A stretch of DNA of 16,149 nt from Undibacterium sp. (lineage in GTDB: Bacteria; Pseudomonadota; Gammaproteobacteria; Burkholderiales; Burkholderiaceae_D): the NCBI GenBank assembly GCA_019752975.1, contig JAIELM010000296.1:1-16149 (forward strand). Reading direction: 5' to 3'. The first letter of the stretch is position 1. Every line of letters starts with the position of its first letter. The position numbers and the translations under genes are program-made. Shown here one piece after another: positions 6,494 through 15,505 of the stretch. The notes beneath the pieces are model-generated. The model was given only the letters and a program-made list of their open reading frames with translations, was not told the origin of the DNA and made no database searches.

Positions 6494-8752
6494 TTATTGT
6501 AGACAATCGCTAGAATTTTGTGCCAACCACAGGCGTAAATCTTCCCTGGTCTGTGGTCTAGCGTAGAAATAACCCTGCGCTAGATGACATCCAAAGCCCA
6601 TTAAAATTTGCGCTTGATGTTCGGTTTCTACACCTTCCGCGATGACTTTGATATTCAGGCTTTGACTTAATTGCACGATCATTTTGGCGATGTTGCCTTC
6701 GCCAGATTGTTCGCTGATCTCATTGACAAACGCGCGATCAATCTTAAGTTTGTCCACGTTGAGTTTTTGTAAGTGACTTAATGAAGAAAAACCAGTGCCG
6801 AAGTCGTCGATGGAAATGTGTATTCCTAGTTGCTTAATATGATGTAGAGTTTGAATCAATAGATCGGGATCGGTCATTGCCATCGATTCGGTGATTTCCA
6901 ATTCCAAAGCATGTGCTGGTGCTTTCGTGTCTTCCAATGCCCTTTCTAAACTGTGTATAAATAATGGGTGGGAAAACTGCGCTTGTGACACATTAACGGC
7001 CATACGAAACCCGGTAAAGCCGAGGCTGTGTAAGTGCACTAGTTCGTAGCAGGCACTTCTTAATACCCATGCGCCAATATCGACAATCAAGCCTGAATAT
7101 TCGGCAATTGGAATGAACTGATCCGGTGAGATATATGTTCCTTCTTCGGTTTTCCAGCGCAGTAAGGCTTCGGCGCCGACCGCAAACTTGGTGTTCATAT
7201 CCACTTGTGGCTGATACACGACAAACAGTCGTTCATTTTCAAACGCTGCCCTTAAAGCGTGCATCATACGGACCCGTTCGCGGATCTCGACCCCCATGCC
7301 TATCGTGAAATAACTGTACGAGGAGCGTTGATTTGCCTTGGCGCGTTTGAGCGCGATATTGGTATCTTTGAGCGCATCCGAGCTTCCGCCATCGTATTTT
7401 TCTAGGCGAATTAAGCCTATGGTGGAGGACAATTGTACGTCTTGATTGTCAACCTTAAAGGGAAGATGAAAAATATGCAGAATGATGTTAGGTTCGACTA
7501 TATCTTCATTGCCTAGTAACGCGAAAGTGTCACCGCCGACTCGAGCCAAGTGACAACTACTGCCAAAATGATCTAATAAGCGTTTGGCGACTACGCAGAG
7601 TAAAAGGTCGCCAAATTGATGTCCCAGAGCGTCATTGGTTTCCGCGAAATGATCAATGTCGATGAGTGAGAGTACACTCATTTCCTTTAACGGTGAGAGT
7701 AGAGTTTCGCTTAATGTTTGTAATAGTTTAAGACGATTGGCAAGTCCGGTAAGCGGATCAAAATAGGCATATTGATGCAGTCTAGAAGTGAGCATGACAT
7801 TATCAAGACCAACCGAAATATTGCTACAAAATACTTCCAGTAGACGTATGTCCATCTCACTGATTATTTGGCTAGTCTGCAAAAATACCGACAGATTTTG
7901 GTACACAGTATTTTCAAAATGTAGCGCGACGCTGTTGCGACGATAAACATTTTTACCTGAAGAAATGGACTCGGCGAGTACCTCAAGTGTCTCTGCTTTG
8001 TTCACTTGATCTACGGTCTTTTCTAGTTGCGACAGGTAGGCATTGCTGGCCGCGATAATCTGAAAGGTTTCAAGCTTGGCTGACTTTTCCATGCCATCGG
8101 TCTGACTGCAAACAAAGCCCTCAACTTTTCTTCCTAATAGTGCGGCTAATTTTTGCAATGCACCGCTGGCAAAATTATGCAATCCTTTTTGTGCCATCAA
8201 CTCCGTGCTGGCATTGGCAATGAGTTCTAAACCTCTTTGATTGGCGCTGATAGAACAAATCTGTTCGTATGATCTGATCGAGGAGGTGACCGTGGTATAG
8301 AGTTTGGTGCGGGTGAGTTCGGATTTGGTCTTATAGTCGTTGATGTCAAAATCACGAATGGCATCGATTTCCGGAGCATAGCCTGGTTGACCCGTGCGCA
8401 AAATAATACGCACGTCTCGTAGATTTAAATCGTTTCTTATGTAATTGACGAGAGTGAGTCCGGCGTCTTCCTGTTCCATAACCACATCGAGCAAGATCAC
8501 CGCGACCTCGGTTTCCACGGTCAATAACTGACGTGCCTCAGTAGCTGAGTAGGCATGTAAAAAACTCAAAGGACGATTCTGAATTTCTAAATTGCCCAAG
8601 GCGAACATGGTCGCGGAATGCACATCGGGATCGTCGTCCACGATCATAATGCGCCATTTGGCAGCAGTCTCGTTTTGAAAAAATGCATCTTCCCTATTTA
8701 CTTCATCTTGGAAGACTAAGGCATCATCATTTGTTTGATTTGCTTTGCTCAT
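6494..8752 (-). CDS. Response regulator with DUF3369, degenerate GGDEF and EAL domains (c-di-GMP phosphodiesterase)
   Basis: This 752-residue soluble protein has four parts. A receiver (about 33-160) has D39/D40, phospho-acceptor D89 in LLDVVM, T120 and K141. A DUF3369 domain (about 165-325) follows. The GGDEF domain (about 328-490) has the signature changed to GGDTF (406-410), so cyclase activity is doubtful although LIDIDHF and the overall fold remain. The EAL domain (about 503-745) keeps EALLRW, N587 in NVS, ELEITES, DDFGTGFSS, KLKIDR, AEGVET and QGYFYARP, the residues needed for metal binding and c-di-GMP hydrolysis. It is therefore probably a phosphodiesterase controlled by phosphorylation, with the GGDEF part perhaps a GTP-sensing module. 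No signal or membrane segment is seen. The partner kinase is unknown: a LytS-type kinase lies downstream but normally pairs with its own LytTR regulator. A TATACT -10-like hexamer near 8842 may belong to its promoter. Confidence 0.94.
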   Translation of the reverse strand: MSKANQTNDDALVFQDEVNREDAFFQNETAAKWRIMIVDDDPDVHSATMFALGNLEIQNRPLSFLHAYSATEARQLLTVETEVAVILLDVVMEQEDAGLTLVNYIRNDLNLRDVRIILRTGQPGYAPEIDAIRDFDINDYKTKSELTRTKLYTTVTSSIRSYEQICSISANQRGLELIANASTELMAQKGLHNFASGALQKLAALLGRKVEGFVCSQTDGMEKSAKLETFQIIAASNAYLSQLEKTVDQVNKAETLEVLAESISSGKNVYRRNSVALHFENTVYQNLSVFLQTSQIISEMDIRLLEVFCSNISVGLDNVMLTSRLHQYAYFDPLTGLANRLKLLQTLSETLLSPLKEMSVLSLIDIDHFAETNDALGHQFGDLLLCVVAKRLLDHFGSSCHLARVGGDTFALLGNEDIVEPNIILHIFHLPFKVDNQDVQLSSTIGLIRLEKYDGGSSDALKDTNIALKRAKANQRSSYSYFTIGMGVEIRERVRMMHALRAAFENERLFVVYQPQVDMNTKFAVGAEALLRWKTEEGTYISPDQFIPIAEYSGLIVDIGAWVLRSACYELVHLHSLGFTGFRMAVNVSQAQFSHPLFIHSLERALEDTKAPAHALELEITESMAMTDPDLLIQTLHHIKQLGIHISIDDFGTGFSSLSHLQKLNVDKLKIDRAFVNEISEQSGEGNIAKMIVQLSQSLNIKVIAEGVETEHQAQILMGFGCHLAQGYFYARPQTREDLRLWLAQNSSDCLQ

Positions 8753-9012
8753 CTGCTCTAAGGCTCCAAAGGAGATTTGGTGATTGGTGGCGCTTTGACA
8801 AATCGGTTCTTTAGCTCAGGTCGTTTTTCGCTCTCATAGCAGTATAAAACAAGAACCGCGAATAAAACTGTTGGTTTACTGAAAATGTTCGCATTTAATT
8901 TATTTTTTAGGTGGTTTCGATCACAGATGTGCGCGGTTTGCTTTTAGCCGAGACGCAAAATCTTCGTCAAGACTGATAAAATGACTCAAACTTTAACCAA
9001 ATTGCGAAAACT

Positions 9013-10098
9013 ATGTCTGGAAATACTTTAGGTACTTTGTTCACTGTCACCACTTTTGGTGAATCTCACGGTCCTGCTATCGGTTGCGTTGTGGATGGTT
9101 GTCCGCCTGGATTGATACTTTGTGAGGCGGATATTCAGCCAGAACTTGATCGCAGACGGCCAGGTACTTCCCGTCATGTTACTCAAAGGCAGGAGCTCGA
9201 CAAAGTAGAGATTTTATCTGGAGTATATGAGGGTAAGACGACAGGGACGCCGATCGCTCTCATGATCAGAAATGAAGATCAAAGGAGTAAAGATTACGGA
9301 AATATTGTTGATAGTTTTCGTCCTGGACATGCTGATTATACCTATTGGAATAAATATGGAATCCGTGATCCACGTGGTGGCGGTCGTTCGTCAGCGCGTT
9401 TAACTGCTCCAGCAGTAGCGGCGGGGGCGATTGCAAAAAAGTGGTTGTTTCAAAAGTATGGAACAACTTTTTGTGGTGGTATGCGTCAGTTGGGGAATAT
9501 CGCTATTCCTTTCGTTTCGTGGGATCACACTTCGGAGAATCCTTTTTTTGCGCCGTCCAATGATCCGGTTTTGCTTGCTCAACTGGAGGCATATATGGAT
9601 CAGTTGCGTAAAGATGGAGATTCTATCGGCGCGCGAATCGATGTTATGGCGCGCAATGTTCCTGTGGGATTGGGCGAACCAATATATGATAAATTGGATG
9701 CGGAAATTGCCTACGTCATGATGGGGATTAATGCGGTAAAAGGAGTGGAAATTGGCGCTGGTTTTCATTGTGTGACTCAACGCGGTTCAGAGCACGGTGA
9801 TGAAATGAATTCTCAAGAATTTCTAAGTAATCATGCCGGTGGAATTCTTGGTGGGATTTCGACAGGTCAAGATATCAGCGTTTCTATGGCGATCAAACCT
9901 ACCTCGTCGATACGTATCCCGCGCAACTCTATTGATACGGCTGGCAATCCTGTTAGGGTGGAAACCTTCGGTAGACATGATCCTTGTGTCGGCATACGTG
10001 CCACACCGATTGCAGAAGCGATGTTAGCCCTAGTTTTGATGGATCACGCCTTAAGACATAGGGCGCAGTGCGGGGATGTGCGACCTCCCAAAGAGTGA
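9013..10098 (+). CDS. aroC: Chorismate synthase
   Basis: The enzyme converts 5-enolpyruvylshikimate-3-phosphate to chorismate, the last step of the shikimate pathway, using reduced FMN in the cytoplasm. The 361-residue length equals the enterobacterial enzyme. Signatures are [17 protein letters not shown] with H19, RRRPGTSR near 48-54, [20 protein letters not shown] (H106) followed by [18 protein letters not shown], and the C-terminal [20 protein letters not shown]. It is complete and undamaged. No good Shine-Dalgarno sequence stands before the ATG (GCGAAAACT precedes it). It is transcribed away from the EAL protein gene across a 260-base divergent gap in which I found no strong operator. Downstream is a long non-coding stretch, so it is probably not in one operon with leuC. 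Confidence 0.98.
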   Translation: MSGNTLGTLFTVTTFGESHGPAIGCVVDGCPPGLILCEADIQPELDRRRPGTSRHVTQRQELDKVEILSGVYEGKTTGTPIALMIRNEDQRSKDYGNIVDSFRPGHADYTYWNKYGIRDPRGGGRSSARLTAPAVAAGAIAKKWLFQKYGTTFCGGMRQLGNIAIPFVSWDHTSENPFFAPSNDPVLLAQLEAYMDQLRKDGDSIGARIDVMARNVPVGLGEPIYDKLDAEIAYVMMGINAVKGVEIGAGFHCVTQRGSEHGDEMNSQEFLSNHAGGILGGISTGQDISVSMAIKPTSSIRIPRNSIDTAGNPVRVETFGRHDPCVGIRATPIAEAMLALVLMDHALRHRAQCGDVRPPKE

Positions 10099-10107
10099 AA
10101 ATTCACT
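10094..10107 (+). repeat. Small hairpin overlapping the aroC stop codon
   Basis: AGTGAA-AA-TTCACT is a 6-base perfect stem whose left arm includes the TGA stop of aroC. No T tract follows, so it is not a standard terminator. It may simply protect the transcript 3' end or be chance. Confidence 0.3.
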
Positions 10108-10208
10108 GCGAGAAGGTCAAAGACATTGGGCGTCGAGGCGTGGAGAAAAACATTCATCCTCTTCTCCGAACTCTGCGCTAATGGTGCCGAACTTGGCGAC
10201 GGTGATTG

Positions 10209-10224
10209 ATCGCTTAAAAGCGAT
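10209..10224 (+). terminator. Weak candidate terminator hairpin downstream of aroC
   Basis: ATCGCTT-AA-AAGCGAT forms a perfect 7-base stem (or six pairs with a TAAA loop) 111 bases after aroC, followed only by TTT. It is the best hairpin in the first part of the gap, but the short T tract makes intrinsic termination doubtful. Confidence 0.3.
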
Positions 10225-10378
10225 TTCATATGTGGTTGATGATTTGATTTGACGAAAATATAGCTTGTTGACCCTGTGCATCGTCCTAGTCAGAAAGTCG
10301 AAAAAAACCAGTCTCGTCTTCGTCCTATCACGGCTGCTCGCTTGAATCTGATTTTTTTATCGCTGATATTGCGGGTTG

Positions 10379-10426
10379 CATAGCGGCGAAAAATCTTAGG
10401 ATTAAGGGGACTATTCAGCCGCTATG
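10379..10426. repeat. Inverted repeat CATAGCGGC / GCCGCTATG
   Basis: A perfect 9-base inverted repeat occupies 10379-10387 and 10418-10426, separated by 30 bases. Its right arm overlaps the left outer arm of the larger nested element (10407-10561), so the two structures would compete in a transcript. Confidence 0.5.
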
Positions 10427-10561
10427 ATAATTCATCAAAAAACGAAAACCCCTCAACGCCGAGACGCCGAGGCGCGCAGAGGTTTTCTCCGATTTTCTCC
10501 GCGTCTCCGCGCCTCAGCGTTGAGGGGTTTTGACTTTTTCTCATAGTGACTGAACAGCCAC
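10407..10561. repeat. Nested inverted-repeat element between aroC and leuC
   Basis: Outer arms at 10407-10427 and 10541-10561 match in inverted orientation at 16 of 21 positions (shared core TTCAG-N3-CTATGA). Inside them, a perfect 15-base inverted repeat, AAAACCCCTCAACGC at 10445-10459 and its complement at 10517-10531, opens into an imperfect G+C-rich stem built of GAGACGC/GAGGCGC-like units around TTTTCTCC. The 155-base design, non-coding and palindromic, resembles a MITE or REP/BIME-type dispersed repeat; units of the CGCCGAGACGC type are, as I recall, widespread in environmental bacterial genomes. I see no transposase gene and no unambiguous target-site duplication. A possibly decayed relative lies at 10130-10178 (GGCGTCGAGGCGTGGAGAA and a GGAGAA/TTCTCC stem). 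As RNA it would fold strongly and could end transcription leaving aroC. The remainder of the 565-base gap shows no gene. Confidence 0.7.
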
Positions 10562-10603
10562 TGTTTAACAACCTTAAATTCCTGTAAATTCATCGGTATT
10601 GCG

Positions 10604-10623
10604 ATGCACAATTGTGGCATAAT
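10604..10623 (+). promoter_or_regulatory. Candidate leuC promoter with overlapping palindrome
   Basis: TGG-CATAAT at 10615-10623 fits an extended -10 element and would start transcription about 35-45 bases before leuC. It overlaps a perfect 10-base palindrome, CACAATTGTG (10607-10616), which sits in the near-palindrome ATGC-ACAATTGT-GGCAT (10604-10620). A symmetric site over the -10 region would suit a repressor or a LysR-type regulator. No convincing -35 hexamer is seen 16-18 bases upstream, so this remains tentative. Confidence 0.4.
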
Positions 10624-10675
10624 CAAGAGCTAAATTGAAATTTCAAGCTCGCATATCTACAAAATGGCACAAACG

Positions 10676-12091
10676 ATGGCAAAAACACTTTACGATAAAC
10701 TTTGGGAATCCCATGTGGTTCACACCGAGCAAGATGGTACGGCGCTGATTTATATCGACCGGCATTTGCTACATGAAGTGACCAGCCCGCAGGCTTTTGA
10801 AGGTTTGCAATTGGCAGGACGCAAGCCTTGGCGAAGCTCGGCAAATCTTGTGGTTGCCGATCATAATGTACCGACCACTGATCGTAAAAATGGTATAGCC
10901 GATCCCATCTCGCGCCTGCAAGTAGAAACACTTGATGCCAACGCCAAGTATTTTGGCTTGACCTACTTTGGCATGAATGATTTGCGTCAAGGTATTGTGC
11001 ATGTAATAGGGCCGGAGCAAGGTGCCACTTTGCCTGGTATGACCGTGGTCTGTGGTGACTCCCATACCTCGACCCATGGCGCCTTCGGTTGCTTGGCACA
11101 TGGTATTGGTACATCCGAGGTGGAGCACGTTTTAGCTACCCAAACACTGATCGCAAAAAAATCCAAAACCATGCTCATTGAAGTGAATGGTAGGATACCC
11201 TTGGGTGTTACAGCCAAAGATATCGTGCTGGCGATCATTGGGCAAATTGGCACTGCGGGTGGCACAGGTTACGCAATTGAATTTGCTGGAACTGCGATAC
11301 AGAGCCTCTCTATGGAAGGCCGTATGACGGTTTGTAATATGGCGATAGAGGCTGGAGCCAGAGCCGGTATGATCTCGGTCGATCAAACCACGATTGATTA
11401 TGTGAAGAATCGCCCTTACTCACCGATTGGCGAGGCTTGGGACGCGGCGGTAAGGTATTGGGAAACTTTACATAGTGATGCGGAAGCTAAATTTGATGCT
11501 GTGGTGAAGTTGCAGTGTGAGCAGATTAAGCCGCAAGTGACTTGGGGAACCTCACCTGAAATGGTGGTGGCGATCGATGGTCAAGTCCCAAATCCAGCCG
11601 AGGAGCCCGATGCAGTTAAACGTGATGCCATCGTCAAAGCTTTGGCGTATATGGATTTGCAAGCCAATACCTTGATTTCAGAGATACAAATTGATAAGGT
11701 GTTTATTGGCTCTTGCACTAATTCACGCATAGAAGATTTGCGTGCGGCGGCGAGTGTTGTTGCAGGCAGAAAAAAAGCAGCTAACGTTAAGTTGGCGATG
11801 GTGGTGCCGGGTTCAGGTTTGGTTAAAGCGCAAGCTGAAATAGAAGGCTTAGATCAAATATTTATCTCGGCAGGTTTTGAATGGCGTGAGCCCGGTTGTT
11901 CCATGTGTTTGGCCATGAATGCAGATAAGTTGGAACCCGGTGAGCGCTGCGCCTCTACCTCGAACCGTAATTTTGAAGGTCGCCAGGGGCAGGGTGGACG
12001 TACTCATTTGGTTTCACCCGCGATGGCTGCGGCAGCGGGAATTGCAGGACATTTTGTGGATATACGCGAAGTCGAGCTTCTAGCGTGTTAA
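10676..12091 (+). CDS. leuC: 3-isopropylmalate dehydratase large subunit
   Basis: LeuC pairs with LeuD to isomerise 2-isopropylmalate to 3-isopropylmalate in leucine synthesis, using a [4Fe-4S] cluster of the aconitase type. Cluster ligands are visible as Cys347 in [10 protein letters not shown] and Cys408/Cys411 in [31 protein letters not shown] and [10 protein letters not shown] are further signatures. From the ATG at 10676 the protein has 471 residues and opens [10 protein letters not shown], as most LeuC proteins do. An in-frame ATG at 10664 would add MAQT. Neither has a good Shine-Dalgarno sequence, so homology decides. It heads a leuC, lipoprotein, leuD, leuB, asd series. leuA is not in the window. 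Confidence 0.97.
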   Translation: MAKTLYDKLWESHVVHTEQDGTALIYIDRHLLHEVTSPQAFEGLQLAGRKPWRSSANLVVADHNVPTTDRKNGIADPISRLQVETLDANAKYFGLTYFGMNDLRQGIVHVIGPEQGATLPGMTVVCGDSHTSTHGAFGCLAHGIGTSEVEHVLATQTLIAKKSKTMLIEVNGRIPLGVTAKDIVLAIIGQIGTAGGTGYAIEFAGTAIQSLSMEGRMTVCNMAIEAGARAGMISVDQTTIDYVKNRPYSPIGEAWDAAVRYWETLHSDAEAKFDAVVKLQCEQIKPQVTWGTSPEMVVAIDGQVPNPAEEPDAVKRDAIVKALAYMDLQANTLISEIQIDKVFIGSCTNSRIEDLRAAASVVAGRKKAANVKLAMVVPGSGLVKAQAEIEGLDQIFISAGFEWREPGCSMCLAMNADKLEPGERCASTSNRNFEGRQGQGGRTHLVSPAMAAAAGIAGHFVDIREVELLAC

Positions 12092-12117
12092 GTCAAATTT
12101 TATAGCAAGGATACGCA

Positions 12118-12240
12118 ATGAAAAAAATACTCTCTCTCTTGGTTGTTTTAGGTATCTTGAGCGCTTGTAATACCATACAAGGCGTCGGAAAAGATGTGAA
12201 AAAAGTTGGCGAAGCCGTCGAAAACGCAGGGAAAAAATAG
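12118..12240 (+). CDS. Entericidin-like small lipoprotein
   Basis: The 40-residue product opens [21 protein letters not shown] is a lipobox for signal peptidase II, so the mature form would be a lipid-anchored peptide of about 24 residues: [20 protein letters not shown] and a final AGKK. The G-x-G-x-D-x-x-x-x-G-x-A-x-E pattern is typical of the EcnA/EcnB entericidin family, amphipathic envelope lipoproteins linked in E. coli to stress-phase lysis and its antidote. An AAGGA ribosome site lies before the ATG. It sits 26 bases after leuC and its stop is one base from the leuD start, so it would be co-transcribed and perhaps coupled with leucine synthesis genes, with no obvious metabolic reason. 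Family assignment is good; the toxin or antidote role is not shown. Confidence 0.85.
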   Translation: MKKILSLLVVLGILSACNTIQGVGKDVKKVGEAVENAGKK

Positions 12241-12241
12241 C

Positions 12242-12886
12242 ATGGAAAAATTTGGATTGTTAGATGGTTTGGTTGCCCCCTTAGATAGAGCTAATGTGGA
12301 TACTGACGCCATTATTCCTAAACAGTTTTTGAAGTCTATACAAAGAACTGGTTTTGGCCCGAATTTGTTTGACGAGTGGCGCTATTTGGATCACGGTGAG
12401 CCAGGTATGGATAACAGCCAGCGCCCCCTAAATCCTGATTTTGTGTTAAACCAAACATCGTATCAAGGTGCGGAAGTGCTATTGACGCGCAAAAATTTCG
12501 GCTGTGGTTCATCGCGTGAACATGCTCCTTGGGCACTGGGGCAATATGGATTTCGCGCCATTATCGCACCGAGTTTTGCCGATATTTTCTTTAATAACTG
12601 TTTTAAGAATGGGCTATTGCCTATCGTGTTGAGTGAAGAAGAAGTTGATGCCTTATTCAGCGCGGTAAACCAGCAAGGTGGCCTACGTCTACAAATTGAT
12701 TTGGTAGCACAAACCGTGCGTATGCAAGATGGAAAATCCTATTCTTTTGACATAGATGGGTTTCGAAAACATTGTTTAATAAACGGATTAGACGATATCG
12801 ATTTGACTTTGCAACACGCGGAAAAAATTCGTGTATTTGAAGAAAAACATATTGCAGCGCAGCCCTGGTTGACCGCGGCGATCTAA
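12242..12886 (+). CDS. leuD: 3-isopropylmalate dehydratase small subunit
   Basis: LeuD provides the swivelling domain of isopropylmalate isomerase and completes the active site with LeuC. The 214-residue product opens [20 protein letters not shown] and contains [13 protein letters not shown], the phosphate- and substrate-binding segment [13 protein letters not shown] (87-99) and [17 protein letters not shown]. Length is normal for the family. The ATG at 12242 is chosen because it matches LeuD N-termini and stands one base after the stop of the lipoprotein gene, with AGGG ten bases upstream. A TTG at 12206 would extend the frame by 12 residues into the lipoprotein gene without any family support. 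Confidence 0.97.
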   Translation: MEKFGLLDGLVAPLDRANVDTDAIIPKQFLKSIQRTGFGPNLFDEWRYLDHGEPGMDNSQRPLNPDFVLNQTSYQGAEVLLTRKNFGCGSSREHAPWALGQYGFRAIIAPSFADIFFNNCFKNGLLPIVLSEEEVDALFSAVNQQGGLRLQIDLVAQTVRMQDGKSYSFDIDGFRKHCLINGLDDIDLTLQHAEKIRVFEEKHIAAQPWLTAAI

Positions 12887-12895
12887 TTGTAAAGA

Positions 12896-12983
12896 GAGAG
12901 AAAATCTCTCGATATTGAGGTTCAGAGTGCAAGAGGATAAAAGGAGGGAGTACTCCATTTGTCTTTGCGTAGTTACTAAATGG
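12896..12983 (+). other. Structured spacer between leuD and leuB
   Basis: The 113-base gap holds three symmetric elements: a 6-base stem GAGAGA-AAA-TCTCTC (12896-12910), the perfect palindrome GGAGTACTCC (12947-12956), and CCATTT/AAATGG (12955-12960 and 12978-12983) with a 17-base loop. None carries a T tract, so read-through into leuB is expected. The hairpins may be RNA-processing or stability elements, or the palindrome may be a protein site. Confidence 0.35.
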
Positions 12984-12999
12984 ATTTGAAGAAAAACGC

Positions 13000-14070
13000 A
13001 TGAAAATAGCAATCTTACCCGGTGATGGCATAGGCCCAGAAATCGTAGAGCAAGCCGTTAAAGTTTTAAACGCTTTAGACGAACAATTTGAAATGGAATG
13101 TGCTCCGGTTGGTGGAGCTGGTTACGAGGCCAGTGGTCATCCCTTACCTGAAGCGACTTTGAAGCTTGCTAAAGAAGCTGATGCGGTGTTATTTGGTTCT
13201 GTAGGCGATTGGAAGTACGATAGTTTAGAGCGCCAGTTAAGGCCAGAGCAAGCGATTTTGGGACTGCGTAAAAACCTCAATTTGTTCGCCAATTTCCGAC
13301 CTGCGATTTTGTATCCCGAATTGTCAGGGGCTTCTAGCCTAAAACCTGAAGTGGTTTCTGGTTTAGATATTTTGATTATTCGCGAATTGACAGGCGATAT
13401 TTACTTTGGTCAACCGCGCGGAGTGCGCGTCTGCCCTGACGGACCATTTAAAGGTCAGCAAGAGGGTTTTGATACTATGCGCTATGCAGAAGGTGAAGTG
13501 CGGCGTATTGCGCATGTGGCGTTTCAAGCTGCGCAAAAGCGTAGCCAGCGTTTGACCAGTGTCGACAAGGCCAATGTACTGGAAACTTTCCAATTTTGGA
13601 AAGACATCGTCATTGATGTGCATAAAGAATATCCGGACGTGGCTTTGGATCATATGTACGTCGACAACGCTGCCATGCAATTGGTGCGTGCACCGAAAAA
13701 ATTTGACGTCATCGTTACTGGCAATATGTTTGGCGATATCTTATCGGATGCGGCGGCGATGCTTACCGGATCTATAGGGATGTTGCCGTCAGCGTCGTTA
13801 GACGCGAACAATAAGGGCTTGTATGAGCCTTCGCATGGTTCTGCACCTGATATTGCTGGCAAAGGTATTGCCAATCCATTAGCCACGATTTTGTCCGCGG
13901 CGATGATGTTACGTTTTTCTTTAGCTAAGCCTGAGCAAGCCGATAGAATAGAAAATGCAGTGAAAAAAGTACTGGCACAGGGTCTGCGTACGCCAGATAT
14001 TTATGAAGACGGTTGTACTAAAGTTGGTACGGTGGAGATGGGCAATGCGGTTGTCGCGGCCTTAGCTTAG
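13000..14070 (+). CDS. leuB: 3-isopropylmalate dehydrogenase
   Basis: LeuB oxidises and decarboxylates 3-isopropylmalate with NAD+ to 2-ketoisocaproate, the step after LeuCD. The 356-residue protein shows the N-terminal [10 protein letters not shown], substrate loop [11 protein letters not shown] (81-91), Tyr135 in DIYFGQPRG, Lys190 in TSVDKANVL, metal-binding aspartates D222, D246 and D250 (VDNAAMQL and NMFGDILSD), and the NAD-binding [14 protein letters not shown] near 280-293. It is complete. The ribosome site is a modest GAAG ahead of the ATG. It follows leuD by 113 structured bases and precedes asd by 47 bases, so it is probably in the same transcript. Confidence 0.98.
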   Translation: MKIAILPGDGIGPEIVEQAVKVLNALDEQFEMECAPVGGAGYEASGHPLPEATLKLAKEADAVLFGSVGDWKYDSLERQLRPEQAILGLRKNLNLFANFRPAILYPELSGASSLKPEVVSGLDILIIRELTGDIYFGQPRGVRVCPDGPFKGQQEGFDTMRYAEGEVRRIAHVAFQAAQKRSQRLTSVDKANVLETFQFWKDIVIDVHKEYPDVALDHMYVDNAAMQLVRAPKKFDVIVTGNMFGDILSDAAAMLTGSIGMLPSASLDANNKGLYEPSHGSAPDIAGKGIANPLATILSAAMMLRFSLAKPEQADRIENAVKKVLAQGLRTPDIYEDGCTKVGTVEMGNAVVAALA

Positions 14071-14117
14071 TGCCGTGTAATAATGCTGGGTAATTCAGTG
14101 AAATAAGGGACGAAAAA

Positions 14118-15242
14118 ATGAAATTAGTAGGCTTGGTAGGTTGGCGTGGGATGGTTGGTTCGGTTCTGATGCAACGTATGTCAGACGAAGGTGATTTTGA
14201 TCATATTGAACCGGTGTTTTTTTCAACTTCGAATACCGGTGGCGCAGCGCCAGCGATGGCCAAGAATGAAAAAACCTTAAAAGACGCCAATGATATTGCA
14301 GAATTAAAGAAGTGCGACATTATCATTACCTGCCAAGGTGGCGACTACACGAATGACATTTTTCCGCAATTGCGTGCGGCTGGATGGAATGGATTTTGGA
14401 TCGATGCTGCATCCAGTTTGCGGATGGAGAACGATGCCATCATCGTTCTCGATCCAGTCAATCTAGAAGTCATTAAATCCGCCTTGTCACGTGGCGTTAA
14501 AAACTACATCGGTGGCAATTGCACGGTTTCGTGTATGTTGATGGGATTAGGCGGTTTATTTAATCACGGCTTGGTCGAATGGATGTCGTCCATGACTTAC
14601 CAAGCCGCTTCCGGTGGTGGTGCGCAACATATGCGTGAACTTTTGACTCAGTTCGGTAGTATTAATGCTGAAGTCAAGGCTTTGTTAGACAATCCTGCCG
14701 CTGCGATTCTCGAAATTGATCGTAAAGTACTTGCCAAGCAACATGCGTTGACGGCCGACGAAACCAAGCAATTTGGCGTGCCCTTGGCTGGTAGTTTGAT
14801 TCCGTGGATAGATAAGGATATGCACAACGGCGTGTCTAAAGAAGAATGGAAAGCTGGTGCAGAGACCAACAAAATTTTAGGTTTGGGCGAACAATTTGGC
14901 ACTACTCCAATTGCCGTTGATGGCCTTTGCGTGCGTATAGGCGCCATGCGTTGCCATTCACAAGCTTTGACCATTAAATTAAAGCGCGACGTGCCTTTGG
15001 ACGAAATCAACGACATCATCGCGCAGAATAATCAATGGGTTAAAGTTATTCCTAATACCCGTGAAGATTCCGTTAGAGACCTCACTCCCGCAGCAGTCAC
15101 TGGCAGCTTAAATATTCCGGTGGGACGTTTGCGTAAAATGCAAATGGGGGGCGAGTATCTGTCGGCCTTTACCGTTGGCGATCAACTGTTATGGGGGGCA
15201 GCAGAACCCTTACGTCGTATGTTAAGAATTTTGATCGATTAA
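14118..15242 (+). CDS. asd: Aspartate-semialdehyde dehydrogenase
   Basis: Asd reduces aspartyl phosphate to aspartate semialdehyde with NADPH, feeding lysine/diaminopimelate, threonine and methionine synthesis. The 374-residue protein is of the proteobacterial E. coli type: [13 protein letters not shown] is the NADP-binding loop, Cys135 in GGNCTVSCM is the catalytic nucleophile (same number as in E. coli), Gln162 is in YQAASGGG, and R273 and H280 are in [12 protein letters not shown] with the family's seven-residue spacing. It has an AAGGGA ribosome site. It follows leuB by 47 bases and is ended by a strong terminator, so it is the last gene of this transcript; fimV follows separately. Confidence 0.98.
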   Translation: MKLVGLVGWRGMVGSVLMQRMSDEGDFDHIEPVFFSTSNTGGAAPAMAKNEKTLKDANDIAELKKCDIIITCQGGDYTNDIFPQLRAAGWNGFWIDAASSLRMENDAIIVLDPVNLEVIKSALSRGVKNYIGGNCTVSCMLMGLGGLFNHGLVEWMSSMTYQAASGGGAQHMRELLTQFGSINAEVKALLDNPAAAILEIDRKVLAKQHALTADETKQFGVPLAGSLIPWIDKDMHNGVSKEEWKAGAETNKILGLGEQFGTTPIAVDGLCVRIGAMRCHSQALTIKLKRDVPLDEINDIIAQNNQWVKVIPNTREDSVRDLTPAAVTGSLNIPVGRLRKMQMGGEYLSAFTVGDQLLWGAAEPLRRMLRILID

Positions 15243-15267
15243 ATCAACTTTCAAATATGACTTTACT

Positions 15268-15298
15268 AAAAGGAATAGCTGGCTATTCCTTTTTTTTT
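15268..15298 (+). terminator. Strong rho-independent terminator after asd
   Basis: A stem of up to 12 pairs (AAAAGGAATAGC with GCTATTCCTTTT, loop TG or wider) is followed at once by a run of nine T residues. It lies 26 bases after the asd stop and should end the leu-asd transcript. Confidence 0.93.
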
Positions 15299-15505
15299 GT
15301 CATTTGTTGGAAAAAATCTTTTTTTTGAATTTTTCAGTGAAATTGTCTAGCAGTAACAACGGATTTTCCGTTAAAGTGTTATTTTGCATCTTAATGTATT
15401 GTCCATATCTAGAAATCACGTTAAGCTTGCGCGATAAGTTGGCTAATGTTATCGTGGTTCAACATGCCATCCGTTTGCTTAATTTCAGGGGAAATGTTCT
15501 ATAAA

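Noticed and set aside
9400..9780. 126-codon minus-strand frame within aroC
   Set aside because: Antisense to conserved chorismate synthase sequence; no features of a protein family.
10623..11114. 163-codon minus-strand frame opposite leuC
   Set aside because: Shadow of leuC with unlikely composition (rich in His, Tyr, Arg, Ser).
12206..12241. 12-residue N-terminal extension of leuD from a TTG
   Set aside because: Lies inside the lipoprotein gene and has no counterpart in LeuD proteins; the ATG at 12242 fits.
15304..15504. 66-codon plus-strand frame between the asd terminator and fimV
   Set aside because: TTG start directly after the terminator T tract, no ribosome site, A/T-driven Phe/Leu composition; more likely the fimV promoter and leader.
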